Below are positions 7,660 through 14,908 of a stretch of DNA of 16,579 nt, one piece after another. Position 1 is the first letter of the stretch; every line of letters starts with the position of its first letter. This stretch comes from Bacillota bacterium (GTDB lineage Bacteria; Bacillota_H; UBA994; UBA5500). The position numbers were made by a program, and so were the translations under genes. Under the pieces are notes generated by a model that was given only the letters and a program-made list of their open reading frames with translations, was not told where the DNA came from and searched no databases. The stretch is from assembly GCA_012727835.1 (NCBI GenBank), contig JAAYGE010000088.1, positions 1-16,579 on the forward strand, written 5' to 3'.

Positions 7660-9666
7660 TTGCTAAATACATTAGCGAAAGTCAAGCAACATTTTTCCGG
7701 TAACCGAGCCTTTGCCCATGTGGCGGAAATCATCCAGCATCACCGTATTCAAGCTAGTCCCGGTTTTCGAGAGGCGGCCGAGTACTGCCGGCAGGTTTTT
7801 CAGAAGCACAATATAGAGGCGGAAATCCTCTCCTACCCGGCCGATGGTAAAACCACCTACTGGACCCAGCAGATGTTTGAGGAATGGCATTGTGAAGAGG
7901 CCACCCTGGATCTGATTAGCCCTACACAGGAACGGCTGGCCTGCTTCGCCGATAACGCCTTCTCACTAATCCAGCGCAGTATTAGCACACCTGAAGAAGG
8001 CGTTGTAGCCGATGTGATATTGCTGGATCAGGGTGACGGCCCGGAAGCCTACGCCGACCTGGACTTGAACGGCGCCATTGTCTTCACCAATGGTGACTTT
8101 AATAAGGTGCGGGCTTGGGCCGTGGAGCAAAAGGGAGCCATCGGTATCATCAGCGATCGCCTCACCGAGTTTACACCTGTGCGCCATCGCTACGATATTC
8201 CCGATGCCCTCCAATACGCTTCCTTCTGGTGGACAGGGCATGAAAAGCAGTGCTTTGGTTTTGTGCTTTCGCCCAAAGCCGGTGATAAACTACGCCAACT
8301 TTGCCTACGCTTAAGAGCCGAACATGCCCAGGACCCCTCTAAACCCAAATACCCGCAGGTCCGGGCCCTAGTGCAGGCATCCTTCTATAGCGGTCAGATC
8401 GAGAATGTTTCCGCGCTCATACCCGGCCAGACCGATGAGGAGATTATTATCGCCGCCCATCTATGCCACCCCAAGGCCTCGGCCATCGATAACGCTTCCG
8501 GGGTGGGCGTAGCCCTAGAGGCAGCCCGGGCTTTGAACCACATGATCGCTGCCGGAGAGCTGCCTAAGCCGCGGCGATCTATCCGCATTTTATTAATTCC
8601 AGAGATGACCGGCACCTATGCCTACTTGGCCACCAATGAAGACCGCATCCCCAAAATGCTAGCTGCCGTGAATCTAGATATGGTGGGCCAAAACCAGGAT
8701 CTTTGCAAGGGACCGTTGGTAGTCGAGTATCCGCCGGAGGCGGCCGGCTCCTTTGTGGGCGATCTGATGGCGGCAATTTTGGAAGCAATTGCAGCGGAAA
8801 GCGAGAATCTGGCCGGTACTTCCTCCTATGCCCTTTTTAAGCACGCCATTGCCCCCTTCTCCGGTGGCAGTGACCACTATATTCTCTCGGACCCCACGGT
8901 GGGCGTACCTTGCCCCATGCTTATCCAGTGGCCCGACAAATACTATCACACCAGTGAAGATACTTTAGATAAAGTGGATCCGGCCATGCTCTATCGCGTC
9001 GGCTGCATGACGGCCACCTATGTATATCTTCTGGCTAATATGGGGCTCACCGAGGCCAAATGGCTACTCTCCGAATGCCGAGGCCGTTACCTAGACCAGC
9101 TCCACCGCTTGCTCAATGCCAGTGTGGAACAGCAACTGAACACTCCATCGGAGGCCGAGCTATTAACAACCCGCCAACAGGTGCAATATAAGTTAGAACG
9201 TAAACAGGCGGAACTGACCAGCATCAACCGCTTTTTGACCCCGGCAGAACAAGCCGAATTTGCCCATGTGCTAGAGGCGGAAATCAACTTCTTGCAGAAG
9301 ACTACCCTTTCCCTATGGCAACACCACCTGCAGGAACTAGGTGTGGCTACCCTTCCGGCTGTAGCTGGCCAGGAAGATAACAGTGATTACCAACTGGTGC
9401 CGCGCCGCCTCTTCCGCGGTCCTGTCAGCATGCGCGGCAAATTGGAAAATTTATCAGCAGCCGATCGGCAGGCTTACGAACAGTTGCTAACTACACATGC
9501 GAAAGCAGCCCGCTGCGCCAACTACCTGGTCTACTGGGCCGATGGGCAGCGCACCATCGCCGAAATCGACCATCAGGTGAAGATGGAGACGGGCGTTAGC
9601 GATCTTACCTTCTCTGTTCACTATTTCCGCTTCCTAGAAAAGCTCGGCCTCATTAGTTTCCAGTAA
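7660..9666 (+). CDS. M28-type zinc aminopeptidase, DUF4910-like, with C-terminal winged-helix-like domain
   Basis: A 668-residue protein with the M28-type catalytic core and no signal peptide or membrane helix, so a cytosolic peptidase acting on peptides is the best guess. Likely metal and catalytic residues are His267/His270 in AAHLCHP, Asp277 in AIDNASGVG, Glu315 in IPEMTGT, Asp340 in NLDMVGQ and His430 in YYHTSEDT. A protease-associated-like insert (about 115-185, EEGVVADVILLDQG to GAIGIISDR) lies before the core, as in DUF4910 proteins. After residue 455 there is a helical stretch, and the last 90 residues (from RRLFRGPVSMRG) resemble a winged helix, ending HYFRFLEKLGLI. The start is a TTG preceded by AAAGAGGG at good spacing. 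The hydroxyacid dehydrogenase gene follows 28 bases later, probably in the same transcript. The family is clear; the substrate is unknown. Confidence 0.82.
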   Translation: MLNTLAKVKQHFSGNRAFAHVAEIIQHHRIQASPGFREAAEYCRQVFQKHNIEAEILSYPADGKTTYWTQQMFEEWHCEEATLDLISPTQERLACFADNAFSLIQRSISTPEEGVVADVILLDQGDGPEAYADLDLNGAIVFTNGDFNKVRAWAVEQKGAIGIISDRLTEFTPVRHRYDIPDALQYASFWWTGHEKQCFGFVLSPKAGDKLRQLCLRLRAEHAQDPSKPKYPQVRALVQASFYSGQIENVSALIPGQTDEEIIIAAHLCHPKASAIDNASGVGVALEAARALNHMIAAGELPKPRRSIRILLIPEMTGTYAYLATNEDRIPKMLAAVNLDMVGQNQDLCKGPLVVEYPPEAAGSFVGDLMAAILEAIAAESENLAGTSSYALFKHAIAPFSGGSDHYILSDPTVGVPCPMLIQWPDKYYHTSEDTLDKVDPAMLYRVGCMTATYVYLLANMGLTEAKWLLSECRGRYLDQLHRLLNASVEQQLNTPSEAELLTTRQQVQYKLERKQAELTSINRFLTPAEQAEFAHVLEAEINFLQKTTLSLWQHHLQELGVATLPAVAGQEDNSDYQLVPRRLFRGPVSMRGKLENLSAADRQAYEQLLTTHAKAARCANYLVYWADGQRTIAEIDHQVKMETGVSDLTFSVHYFRFLEKLGLISFQ

Positions 9667-9694
9667 GCTGCTTACGAAAGGAGTTTGGCTGTCG

Positions 9695-10633
9695 ATGAAA
9701 ATTCTTATCACCCATCGGGCTTCCGAGCACCATATTGATGCCATTAAAGAAGCGGTGCCTCAGGCAGAAATTGTTGTTACCCGCGATGAAGAGGAAATAG
9801 CCGCCCATATGCCTACGGCCAACGTAATTTGGGGCAGCAGGTATCTTCCCGAACTGTTGCCCCAGTGCCCCAACTTGGCTTTTATTCAGGTATCCTCCGC
9901 CGGCGTCGACCGTCTGCTAGGGCCGGAACTATTAGCCCACCCGGCGCAGTTAATCAATGCCCGCGGTATTCATGGTACCACCATTGCTGAACACGTTTTT
10001 CTATTGATGTTAGCACTGGCCCGCCAACTTCCAGCTATGCAACGGGCCCAGCAAGAACACCAGTGGATTAGAGTAACCCCGCAGCTGCTGGCCAACAGGA
10101 CCCTCGGTATCATCGGCTATGGCAGTATCGGGCAGGCTATAGGCCAGCGGGCTAAAGCCTTCGGTATGCGGGTATTGGCAACCCGCCGCAACCCGGAGCC
10201 CGATCAATGGGCCGATGAGGTGTGGAGCCACGATAAGCTACACCAGTTGTTGCCGCTTTGCGACTACCTGGTGCTGGCCACCCCCCTAACACCCGAAACC
10301 CGGCATCTGATCGGAGCCCGTGAACTGAAATTATGTAAACCCAGCGCTATCCTGATCAATATCGCCCGTGGGCCAGTAATCGATGAGCCGGCCCTGATTG
10401 AGGCGTTACAAAAGGGCGTAATCGCCGGCGCCGGCCTGGACGTCTTTTACCAGGAGCCCTTAGATCCGGCCAGCCCCTTATGGGATATGCCGCAGGTAAT
10501 CGTTACCCCTCATATGGCCGGTCACATGCCCGACTATGACGACCATGTGGTCGATATTCTGGTAGAAAATTTGCGCCGTTATCAAGCTAATCAGCCCTTA
10601 ATCAATGTGGTTGATAAGCAAGCCGGCTACTAA
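9695..10633 (+). CDS. D-isomer-specific 2-hydroxyacid dehydrogenase (NAD-dependent)
   Basis: Interconverts a 2-oxoacid and a D-2-hydroxyacid with NAD(P)H in the cytosol. The 312-residue length is usual for the family. The nucleotide-binding motif is GYGSIG (141-146). The catalytic triad is complete: Arg225 in NIARGPVID, Glu254 in FYQEPLDP and His273 in TPHMAGH. Substrate cannot be read from sequence; glyoxylate/hydroxypyruvate reductase-like and phosphoglycerate dehydrogenase-like relatives share these motifs, but there is no ACT domain or extra C-terminal region, which argues against SerA. AAAGGAG stands 11 bases before the ATG. It lies 28 bases behind the peptidase gene, consistent with co-transcription, perhaps in amino-acid breakdown where keto acids are reduced. 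Confidence 0.92.
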   Translation: MKILITHRASEHHIDAIKEAVPQAEIVVTRDEEEIAAHMPTANVIWGSRYLPELLPQCPNLAFIQVSSAGVDRLLGPELLAHPAQLINARGIHGTTIAEHVFLLMLALARQLPAMQRAQQEHQWIRVTPQLLANRTLGIIGYGSIGQAIGQRAKAFGMRVLATRRNPEPDQWADEVWSHDKLHQLLPLCDYLVLATPLTPETRHLIGARELKLCKPSAILINIARGPVIDEPALIEALQKGVIAGAGLDVFYQEPLDPASPLWDMPQVIVTPHMAGHMPDYDDHVVDILVENLRRYQANQPLINVVDKQAGY

Positions 10634-10642
10634 GCCGTGTGA

Positions 10643-10672
10643 TTGACAAAAAAGTTGCCGAGTATGTATTCT
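10643..10672 (+). promoter_or_regulatory. Sigma-A-type promoter for the thioredoxin-like gene
   Basis: A consensus -35 TTGACA (10643-10648) is followed after 18 bases by TATTCT (10667-10672, four of six matches). Transcription would start near 10679, leaving a short leader containing GAGGTGA (10681-10687) before the GTG start at 10695. It lies between the dehydrogenase stop and the next gene. Confidence 0.65.
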
Positions 10673-10694
10673 GATACGGTGAGGTGAATAGGAA

Positions 10695-11189
10695 GTGGAT
10701 CGGGAGAAATTTAGTAAGGGGATAACTTTTTCAGCCTACCTCAACAAGATGACCGACAGCCGAAGGGATGGCTTTATAGCCAGCTATGAGCAGGTGAAAT
10801 TGGAGAGAGAAGACCTGAGCGCCCTTGCCCGCCTGGCCTGCCCTATTTATGTAGCTGCCTTCAGCGAAGACTGGTGCGGTGACTGTCGTATCAACCTACC
10901 TGTGCTGGCAAAAATGGCGGAAGCAACCGACTGTCTGGAAGTTCGCTGTTTTAGTCGGGAGGAATACCAAGAGTTGGCCCACCGACTAGGCGTGGAACGT
11001 ATACCTACTTTCATCTTCTACAATAAAAACTTTGAAGAGATTGCACGCTGGGTAGAACGGCCAGCGGCCGTGGCCAAAATCCTAGCCCAAGCCGACGGCG
11101 GAGAAAAGCGTAACGTTCGTATCGCCTATAATCGGGGCCATTTTCACGAAGACACCATCGATGAGATTTTAGATATTTTGCACGCATGA
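10695..11189 (+). CDS. Thioredoxin-family protein (PF14595-like)
   Basis: A 164-residue cytosolic thiol-redox protein. The active-site motif is WCGDC (Cys61 and Cys64) after the strand PIYVAAFSED, and the cis-proline loop is RIPTFIFY (Pro104), both in the right places for a thioredoxin fold. The protein is longer than classical thioredoxin, with an N-terminal helical stretch of about 45 residues (TFSAYLNKM onwards) and a C-terminal tail ending DTIDEILDILHA; this matches the Thioredoxin_9 group found in Firmicutes. There is no signal peptide or lipobox, so it is not an exported TlpA-like protein. The start is a GTG with GAGGTGA seven bases upstream. It is followed by a small DUF1858 cysteine protein, which suggests a shared redox theme but proves no interaction. 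Confidence 0.85.
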   Translation: MDREKFSKGITFSAYLNKMTDSRRDGFIASYEQVKLEREDLSALARLACPIYVAAFSEDWCGDCRINLPVLAKMAEATDCLEVRCFSREEYQELAHRLGVERIPTFIFYNKNFEEIARWVERPAAVAKILAQADGGEKRNVRIAYNRGHFHEDTIDEILDILHA

Positions 11190-11207
11190 TTTTGTGGCCA
11201 TCAGGTG

Positions 11208-11216
11208 TGGTATACT
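11208..11216 (+). promoter_or_regulatory. Possible extended -10 promoter for the DUF1858 gene
   Basis: TGG followed directly by TATACT gives an extended -10 element, 31 bases before the ATG at 11247. No good -35 is present at 16-18 bases (the nearest, TTGTGG at 11192-11197, is too close). Read-through from the thioredoxin-like gene, which ends at 11189, is an alternative. Confidence 0.4.
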
Positions 11217-11246
11217 GTTTGTAGTTTGAGACGAGGAGGTCTACCA

Positions 11247-11444
11247 ATGAAGATTACCAAGACGATGGGAATCCAAGAAGTTGTTGAAAAATATCCCGAA
11301 ACTGTGCCTGTCTTCTTTAGTCACGGATTAGGATGCCTTGGTTGCGCTGCTGCCCGTTTTGAAACTATTGAACAGGGAGCCAATGCCCACGGCAGCGATG
11401 TAGACAAATTGATCGAAGATCTGAACAATGCCGTCTCCCAATAG
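11247..11444 (+). CDS. DUF1858 domain protein (hybrid-cluster-associated redox disulfide type)
   Basis: A 65-residue protein consisting of one DUF1858 domain. It begins MKITKTMGIQEVVEKYPETV, where an internal helix senses or binds, and carries a CxxC pair in GLGCLGCAAA, the hallmark of the redox-disulfide subfamily often found near hybrid cluster proteins or in anaerobe redox modules. The exact function is not known for the family. The frame is open back to 11205, but a strong GAGGAGGT (11233-11240) six bases before the ATG at 11247 fixes the start. No hybrid cluster protein gene is in the window. It sits behind the thioredoxin-like gene and ahead of a perfect hairpin terminator. Confidence 0.88.
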   Translation: MKITKTMGIQEVVEKYPETVPVFFSHGLGCLGCAAARFETIEQGANAHGSDVDKLIEDLNNAVSQ

Positions 11445-11457
11445 CTTAGCAAATAAG

Positions 11458-11494
11458 AAAAGGCTCCTTGCCAGCCAGTGGCAAGGAGCCTTTT
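11458..11494. terminator. Perfect bidirectional rho-independent terminator
   Basis: A 16-bp perfect stem pairs 11458-11473 (AAAAGGCTCCTTGCCA) with 11479-11494 (TGGCAAGGAGCCTTTT) around the loop GCCAG. The terminal A and T runs give a T-tract on both strands. It lies between the DUF1858 gene (+) and the 3D-domain gene (-), and ends four bases beyond the stop codon of the latter. Confidence 0.93.
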
Positions 11495-11498
11495 ACGA

Positions 11499-12431
11499 CT
11501 ACTCTAGTACGTATACCTTCATCTTACGGCGACCAAAATTCTTTGTCTCCGCGAAGGTGGACATGAATATATCTATCTTATTACCTTTAATAGCACCGCC
11601 CACATCCATAACCTGATAAATTCCCGAGTATTTCTTGCCCACCGAGTCGGTACCCTCCACATAAACCCGAGTCCCCATGGGCAGCACCTTGGGGTCGGCG
11701 GCAATGGTCAAGCCGGGTACCGCCTGTTTACCCGAGGCGGTCATGCCACCCCAAGCATCATCGGGCTTGCCGGTAGCCGGGTTGATATCGGCCGTATAGG
11801 CTGTAGCTACCACATTGAGCACCTTACTATAGCGTAGCACCTTGCCGCCCCGCGAGATGGTGGCAATTGTGCCTTCTTCAATCATGCGGTCTTGCTTCTC
11901 CACTACGGTGACCGAATCTACTAGAGTTCGCTCCTGCTCGCGCCCATTTTCCTTTATAACTCGATAGGTATTTATAACTTTACCGTTAATGCCCGCTTGT
12001 ATTTCCCTGGTTTCCCCCCGGTTAAGAGAACGGGAGGCCACCCGGACGGTGCGGTAAGGTACTATTTCCTCCTCTTGCACAAGTTCTTGTGTAACGCGGA
12101 CTACATTTATCCGCATATCGTCCACCAGCTGAGTAGCCGGGTCCGGCTCGATTCGGTCCAACGGGCCCAGTTTCACACCAGCGAAACTGACCGCGTCGCC
12201 GACGGTGCGAGCACCTGTCCATACGCTCCTCTCTTTGCCATCCACCATCACTGTGACGCGTTTGGCAAACATAAGCCGATTTAAAGTCTGGCTCGGTGTT
12301 AATTGGCCTATATTGCAGGCTGCCAGCTGATTTAGTTGCATGCGATCGACTATGTGATCGGCTGCCAAAGCTAATATACAGCCTACAAGGGCCAAGAGGG
12401 CAAAGCGCAGGAGCTTTTTCGATCCTAACAT
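11499..12431 (-). CDS. DUF348/G5/3D domain cell-wall protein (YabE/Rpf2-like)
   Basis: A 310-residue exported wall protein of the YabE/stationary-phase survival group, thought to cleave peptidoglycan. The order is an N-terminal membrane segment or uncleaved signal (about 7-24), a ubiquitin-like DUF348 domain (58-112), a G5 domain (113-187, VTQELVQEEEIVPYRTV) and a C-terminal 3D domain (210-310). The 3D domain holds YTADIN, WGGMTASGK, AADPKVLPMGTRVYVEG, MDVGGA and GNKIDIFM, with aspartates 276 and 287 as candidate catalytic residues; this fold is related to MltA-type lytic transglycosylases. Upstream codons to 12512 are rejected: GGGAGG stands eight bases before the ATG at 12431, and the promoter -10 lies at 12465-12470. 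Family members with one DUF348 copy are common. Activity is inferred from family. Confidence 0.9.
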   Translation of the reverse strand: MLGSKKLLRFALLALVGCILALAADHIVDRMQLNQLAACNIGQLTPSQTLNRLMFAKRVTVMVDGKERSVWTGARTVGDAVSFAGVKLGPLDRIEPDPATQLVDDMRINVVRVTQELVQEEEIVPYRTVRVASRSLNRGETREIQAGINGKVINTYRVIKENGREQERTLVDSVTVVEKQDRMIEEGTIATISRGGKVLRYSKVLNVVATAYTADINPATGKPDDAWGGMTASGKQAVPGLTIAADPKVLPMGTRVYVEGTDSVGKKYSGIYQVMDVGGAIKGNKIDIFMSTFAETKNFGRRKMKVYVLE

Positions 12432-12464
12432 TACAGGATCCTCCCTTCTTGCTTCTGCCAGCAC

Positions 12465-12493
12465 ATTATAGTTTAACAAATCCACTAAGTCAA
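12465..12493 (-). promoter_or_regulatory. Strong sigma-A promoter for the 3D-domain gene
   Basis: On the minus strand TTGACT (12493-12488) and a perfect TATAAT (12470-12465) are separated by exactly 17 bases. The expected start site near 12458 leaves a leader of about 27 bases with a GGGAGG ribosome site. This also rules out translation starts upstream of 12431. Confidence 0.88.
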
Positions 12494-12502
12494 ACTGGCA
12501 CC

Positions 12503-12514
12503 TCAGCACCATTT
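12503..12514. repeat. Inverted 12-bp motif, left copy
   Basis: TCAGCACCATTT is the exact reverse complement of AAATGGTGCTGA at 12619-12630. It lies nine bases upstream of the -35 box of the 3D-domain gene. Its second half also forms a local palindrome with 12521-12527 (ACCATTT-TTGCCC-AAATGGT), so AAATGGT occurs three times here, once inverted relative to the others. A regulator binding site is possible but unproven. Confidence 0.6.
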
Positions 12515-12618
12515 TTGCCCAAATGGTAGGGACCTATACCTAATTCATATGCACCTTTTCTCAGCTGCACTACATCGGCAAGATGGGTATATACTAACGC
12601 CAAAATTGCATCACTGTC

Positions 12619-12630
12619 AAATGGTGCTGA
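12619..12630. repeat. Inverted 12-bp motif, right copy
   Basis: AAATGGTGCTGA matches the left copy at 12503-12514 exactly in inverted orientation, 104 bases away. Its 3' end overlaps the candidate -35 box of the asparaginase promoter (12627-12632), a position suited to an operator. Confidence 0.6.
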
Positions 12631-12656
12631 CGAATAGCCTGGATTATGTATATAAT
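12627..12656 (+). promoter_or_regulatory. Likely promoter for the asparaginase gene
   Basis: A perfect -10 TATAAT (12651-12656) is preceded after 18 bases by a weak -35, CTGACG (12627-12632). Transcription would begin near 12663, about 30 bases before the ATG. The -35 overlaps the right copy of the 12-bp inverted motif. A poor -35 with a perfect -10 would fit an activated or repressed promoter. Confidence 0.6.
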
Positions 12657-12692
12657 CACTAGAGAGAGATCGCAAGAAAGGGGACCTTAATA

Positions 12693-13703
12693 ATGTCCGA
12701 AAAACTAGTGGAAGTCATACGCGGTAATTTGGTTGAAAGCATTCATCATGGAGATTTGGCTGTTGTTGATTATACCGGGCGCCTACTATATTCGGTAGGT
12801 AATCCGCGGGAAAAGGTAACCTTTATTCGTTCCGCCTCCAAGCCCATTCAGGCCATTCCCATTGTAACCAGTGGCGCCGCCGACCACTATCAATTTACTG
12901 ATCAAGAGCTGGCAGTGTTCTGCGCGTCCCATAATGCCGAACCCATCCATGTGGAGACGGTACTCGGCATCTTAGAAAAAATCGGCCTTCCCCAGTCGGC
13001 CCTCCAATGTGGTAGTCACCTGCCATTTAACAAAGAGGCAGCTAATGAATTGATAAGAAGCGGGCAAGAGCCCAGCGAAGTACACTGCAATTGTTCCGGT
13101 AAGCACTCGGGTATGCTGGCTTTGGCCCAACATATGGGGTGGGACGTGTCCAATTACCTGAATCTCGAACATCCTGTCCAGCAGACCATGCGGCAGACGA
13201 TGGCCACCTTCGCCGGCATGGAAACAGACGACATCGTCATCGGCGTAGATGGCTGTGGCGTACCTGTTTTTGGCCTACCGGTCTATAACATGGCCCTAGC
13301 CTGGGCCCAGCTGGCTCGCCCAGATAATTTGGATACGGCCAACGCCAATGCTGCTCGGCGTATTAGTCAAGCCATGACCGCCTGCCCCCTACTGGTGGCC
13401 GGCACCAATCGCCTTTGCACCGGCCTGATGACCCACCTCAACGGCCGCCTCATTGCCAAGAGCGGCGCTGAAGGCATCTATTGCGCAGCCCTACTGGAGC
13501 AAGGCATAGGTATAGCCGTCAAAATAGAGGATGGAAACGGCCGCGCCACTGGCCCCGCCGTTATCGATACCTTGAGACAAATGGGCTTCCTAAGCGAAGC
13601 CGACTTAGAAAATCTGCAGAAATTCCACAACCCGACCACCTATAACCACCGACGGGATGTGGTGGGCGAAAGCCGCGCCGCCTTTACTCTCAAGAAACAC
13701 TAA
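12693..13703 (+). CDS. L-asparaginase, Asparaginase_II family (PF06089)
   Basis: Hydrolyses asparagine to aspartate and ammonia in the cytosol. The 336-residue protein belongs to the Rhizobium-type Asparaginase_II family, unrelated to the classical E. coli enzymes. FIRSASKPIQ (44-53) carries a Ser-x-x-Lys pair (Ser47/Lys50), and FCASHNAEP contains a second serine (Ser79). Cys134 and Lys137 in CNCSGKHSG and Cys188 in DGCGVP fall where the metal-binding Cys-Lys-Cys set of the R. etli enzyme lies, offset by one. Lys256 in IAKSGAEG is a candidate partner for Ser79. All these residues appear intact, so it should be active. GAAAGGGGACC precedes the ATG. It is divergent from the 3D-domain gene and is followed by a perfect hairpin terminator. 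Confidence 0.9.
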   Translation: MSEKLVEVIRGNLVESIHHGDLAVVDYTGRLLYSVGNPREKVTFIRSASKPIQAIPIVTSGAADHYQFTDQELAVFCASHNAEPIHVETVLGILEKIGLPQSALQCGSHLPFNKEAANELIRSGQEPSEVHCNCSGKHSGMLALAQHMGWDVSNYLNLEHPVQQTMRQTMATFAGMETDDIVIGVDGCGVPVFGLPVYNMALAWAQLARPDNLDTANANAARRISQAMTACPLLVAGTNRLCTGLMTHLNGRLIAKSGAEGIYCAALLEQGIGIAVKIEDGNGRATGPAVIDTLRQMGFLSEADLENLQKFHNPTTYNHRRDVVGESRAAFTLKKH

Positions 13704-13759
13704 ACTAAACCAGAGACTAGGCATAAGCACTCTAGGATGATCACGGATCAAAACATTAC

Positions 13760-13797
13760 GGGGTTGTTGGCAAAAACTGATTTTTGCCAACAACCCC
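13760..13797. terminator. Perfect hairpin terminator between convergent genes (repeat copy B)
   Basis: A perfect 17-bp stem pairs 13760-13776 (GGGGTTGTTGGCAAAAA) with 13781-13797 around the tetraloop CTGA. It sits between the asparaginase (+) and the DUF4097 operon (-), ending eight bases beyond the latter's stop codon. TTCTTCCTT follows on the plus strand, a modest T-tract. It is a second copy of the hairpin at 1302-1339, differing at a stem position in both arms so that pairing is kept. Confidence 0.8.
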
Positions 13798-13804
13798 TTC
13801 TTCC

Positions 13805-14890
13805 TTAATGCGAGTTGATGCTAATATTTCCGTTCTTGCTTGACGCCACTACCTTGGTCCTAATAGCCGCTTGCTCCCAATTATCTGTAACGCCGCTAAC
13901 ACGGTTTTTCTCCCTCAGCTCTGGCTGGAAACCAGGCAGATCGGCGCTCGCCCGGCCATTACGGGTCTGTAAATCCAACTCATAAGCTCTGGTATCGCCA
14001 CCAGCCAGCTGTGCATGCACCGCGCCATTGGTTGTGGTAAGACTGAGCGTGCCCGTGCATATCGGCTCTAACGTAGCATGGAGGGTACCGTTCTTAGTCG
14101 TTGCCGTAAGCGTCCCTACTGCTGCTGTTACGGCTATGCTACCGTTTTTCGTCTCCAGTTCCAGATCATTATGGGTCCTACCTGTCACCTTTATCGACCC
14201 ATTCTTCGTTTCTATCCGGCCGGCAATCTCCAAGTCTTCTATCGATATGGAGCCATTCTTGCTAACCAATCGGAGATGAGCTAATAGCCGCCGGGGGATT
14301 AATATCTCGAAGGAAATGGAGCCGCGAATCTGTTCCCCCACCCGCCAGGACAGCTCCAGTTGGTCATCAGTCTCTTCTTGATGCTCATGTAAATGGGAGG
14401 TAACCAACTGCCTGGCCTCCTCTTCGCTGTCAGCTTGCACCCGTAAAGATAGCCGAGCTGTCAATTGCTCCTCATTAGTGGCTAGTAATCGGAAATTTCC
14501 GTTCTTGTTACTGATGTATAGGTTAAGTTCCTTTATCTCCCCGTCAATAGGTACGACACGCGTCTCCTGCCAACTGTAATGTTCATCCGGGTTACCACCT
14601 AACAACCCTTGCAACCAAACGGATATCTCTTTGCCATTTTCCAATTCCTCGCGGATTTCCTCTACTGCCTCCCGTATCTCGCTAGCAACCTCCTCGCCCA
14701 TTTCCCTTAGCTCCTGCCCCAATTCAGCCAGTAGAGATGACCTTTCTTCACTCTTGAACCGATCCACCGGATCGACCCGCTTGCCTGCAGGCCCTCCATC
14801 CCCTAAGGCTTGCAACAGAGCCAAGGCCTCCTCATAGGTGATGCGCCCCTGCTCTAACAGCTTAAGAACTTGCACCCGCTCCTCCGACAT
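13805..14890 (-). CDS. DUF4097 beta-strand repeat protein with SHOCT-like N-terminus (YvlB-like), copy 1
   Basis: A 361-residue protein of unknown function. The N-terminus (MSEERVQVLKLLEQGRITYE, to about residue 30) is the short helical SHOCT/YvlB-type domain, followed by a charged helical, probably coiled-coil linker (about 48-88, rich in E and R). From about 110 to the end lies a DUF4097 region with repeated K/T/R-N-G turns at 129-131, 211-213, 229-231, 248-250, 266-268, 287-289, 310-312 and 352-354. The spacing of about 18-20 residues predicts a right-handed beta solenoid. There is no signal peptide or membrane helix, so despite the 'putative adhesin' label it should be cytosolic or peripheral. 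The ATG at 14890 is preferred to the adjacent TTG because GGAGG lies nine bases upstream. It follows its paralog by 18 bases. Confidence 0.85.
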   Translation of the reverse strand: MSEERVQVLKLLEQGRITYEEALALLQALGDGGPAGKRVDPVDRFKSEERSSLLAELGQELREMGEEVASEIREAVEEIREELENGKEISVWLQGLLGGNPDEHYSWQETRVVPIDGEIKELNLYISNKNGNFRLLATNEEQLTARLSLRVQADSEEEARQLVTSHLHEHQEETDDQLELSWRVGEQIRGSISFEILIPRRLLAHLRLVSKNGSISIEDLEIAGRIETKNGSIKVTGRTHNDLELETKNGSIAVTAAVGTLTATTKNGTLHATLEPICTGTLSLTTTNGAVHAQLAGGDTRAYELDLQTRNGRASADLPGFQPELREKNRVSGVTDNWEQAAIRTKVVASSKNGNISINSH

Positions 14891-14908
14891 CAATCTTTAC
14901 CTCCCCAA

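Noticed and set aside
12490..12675. A 61-codon minus-strand frame in the asparaginase/3D intergenic region, ending GPYHLGKNGAEVPV.
   Set aside because: The end looks faintly protein-like, but the frame has no ribosome site, spans the asparaginase promoter and inverted motifs, and matches no family I recognise. A decayed gene fragment cannot be excluded.
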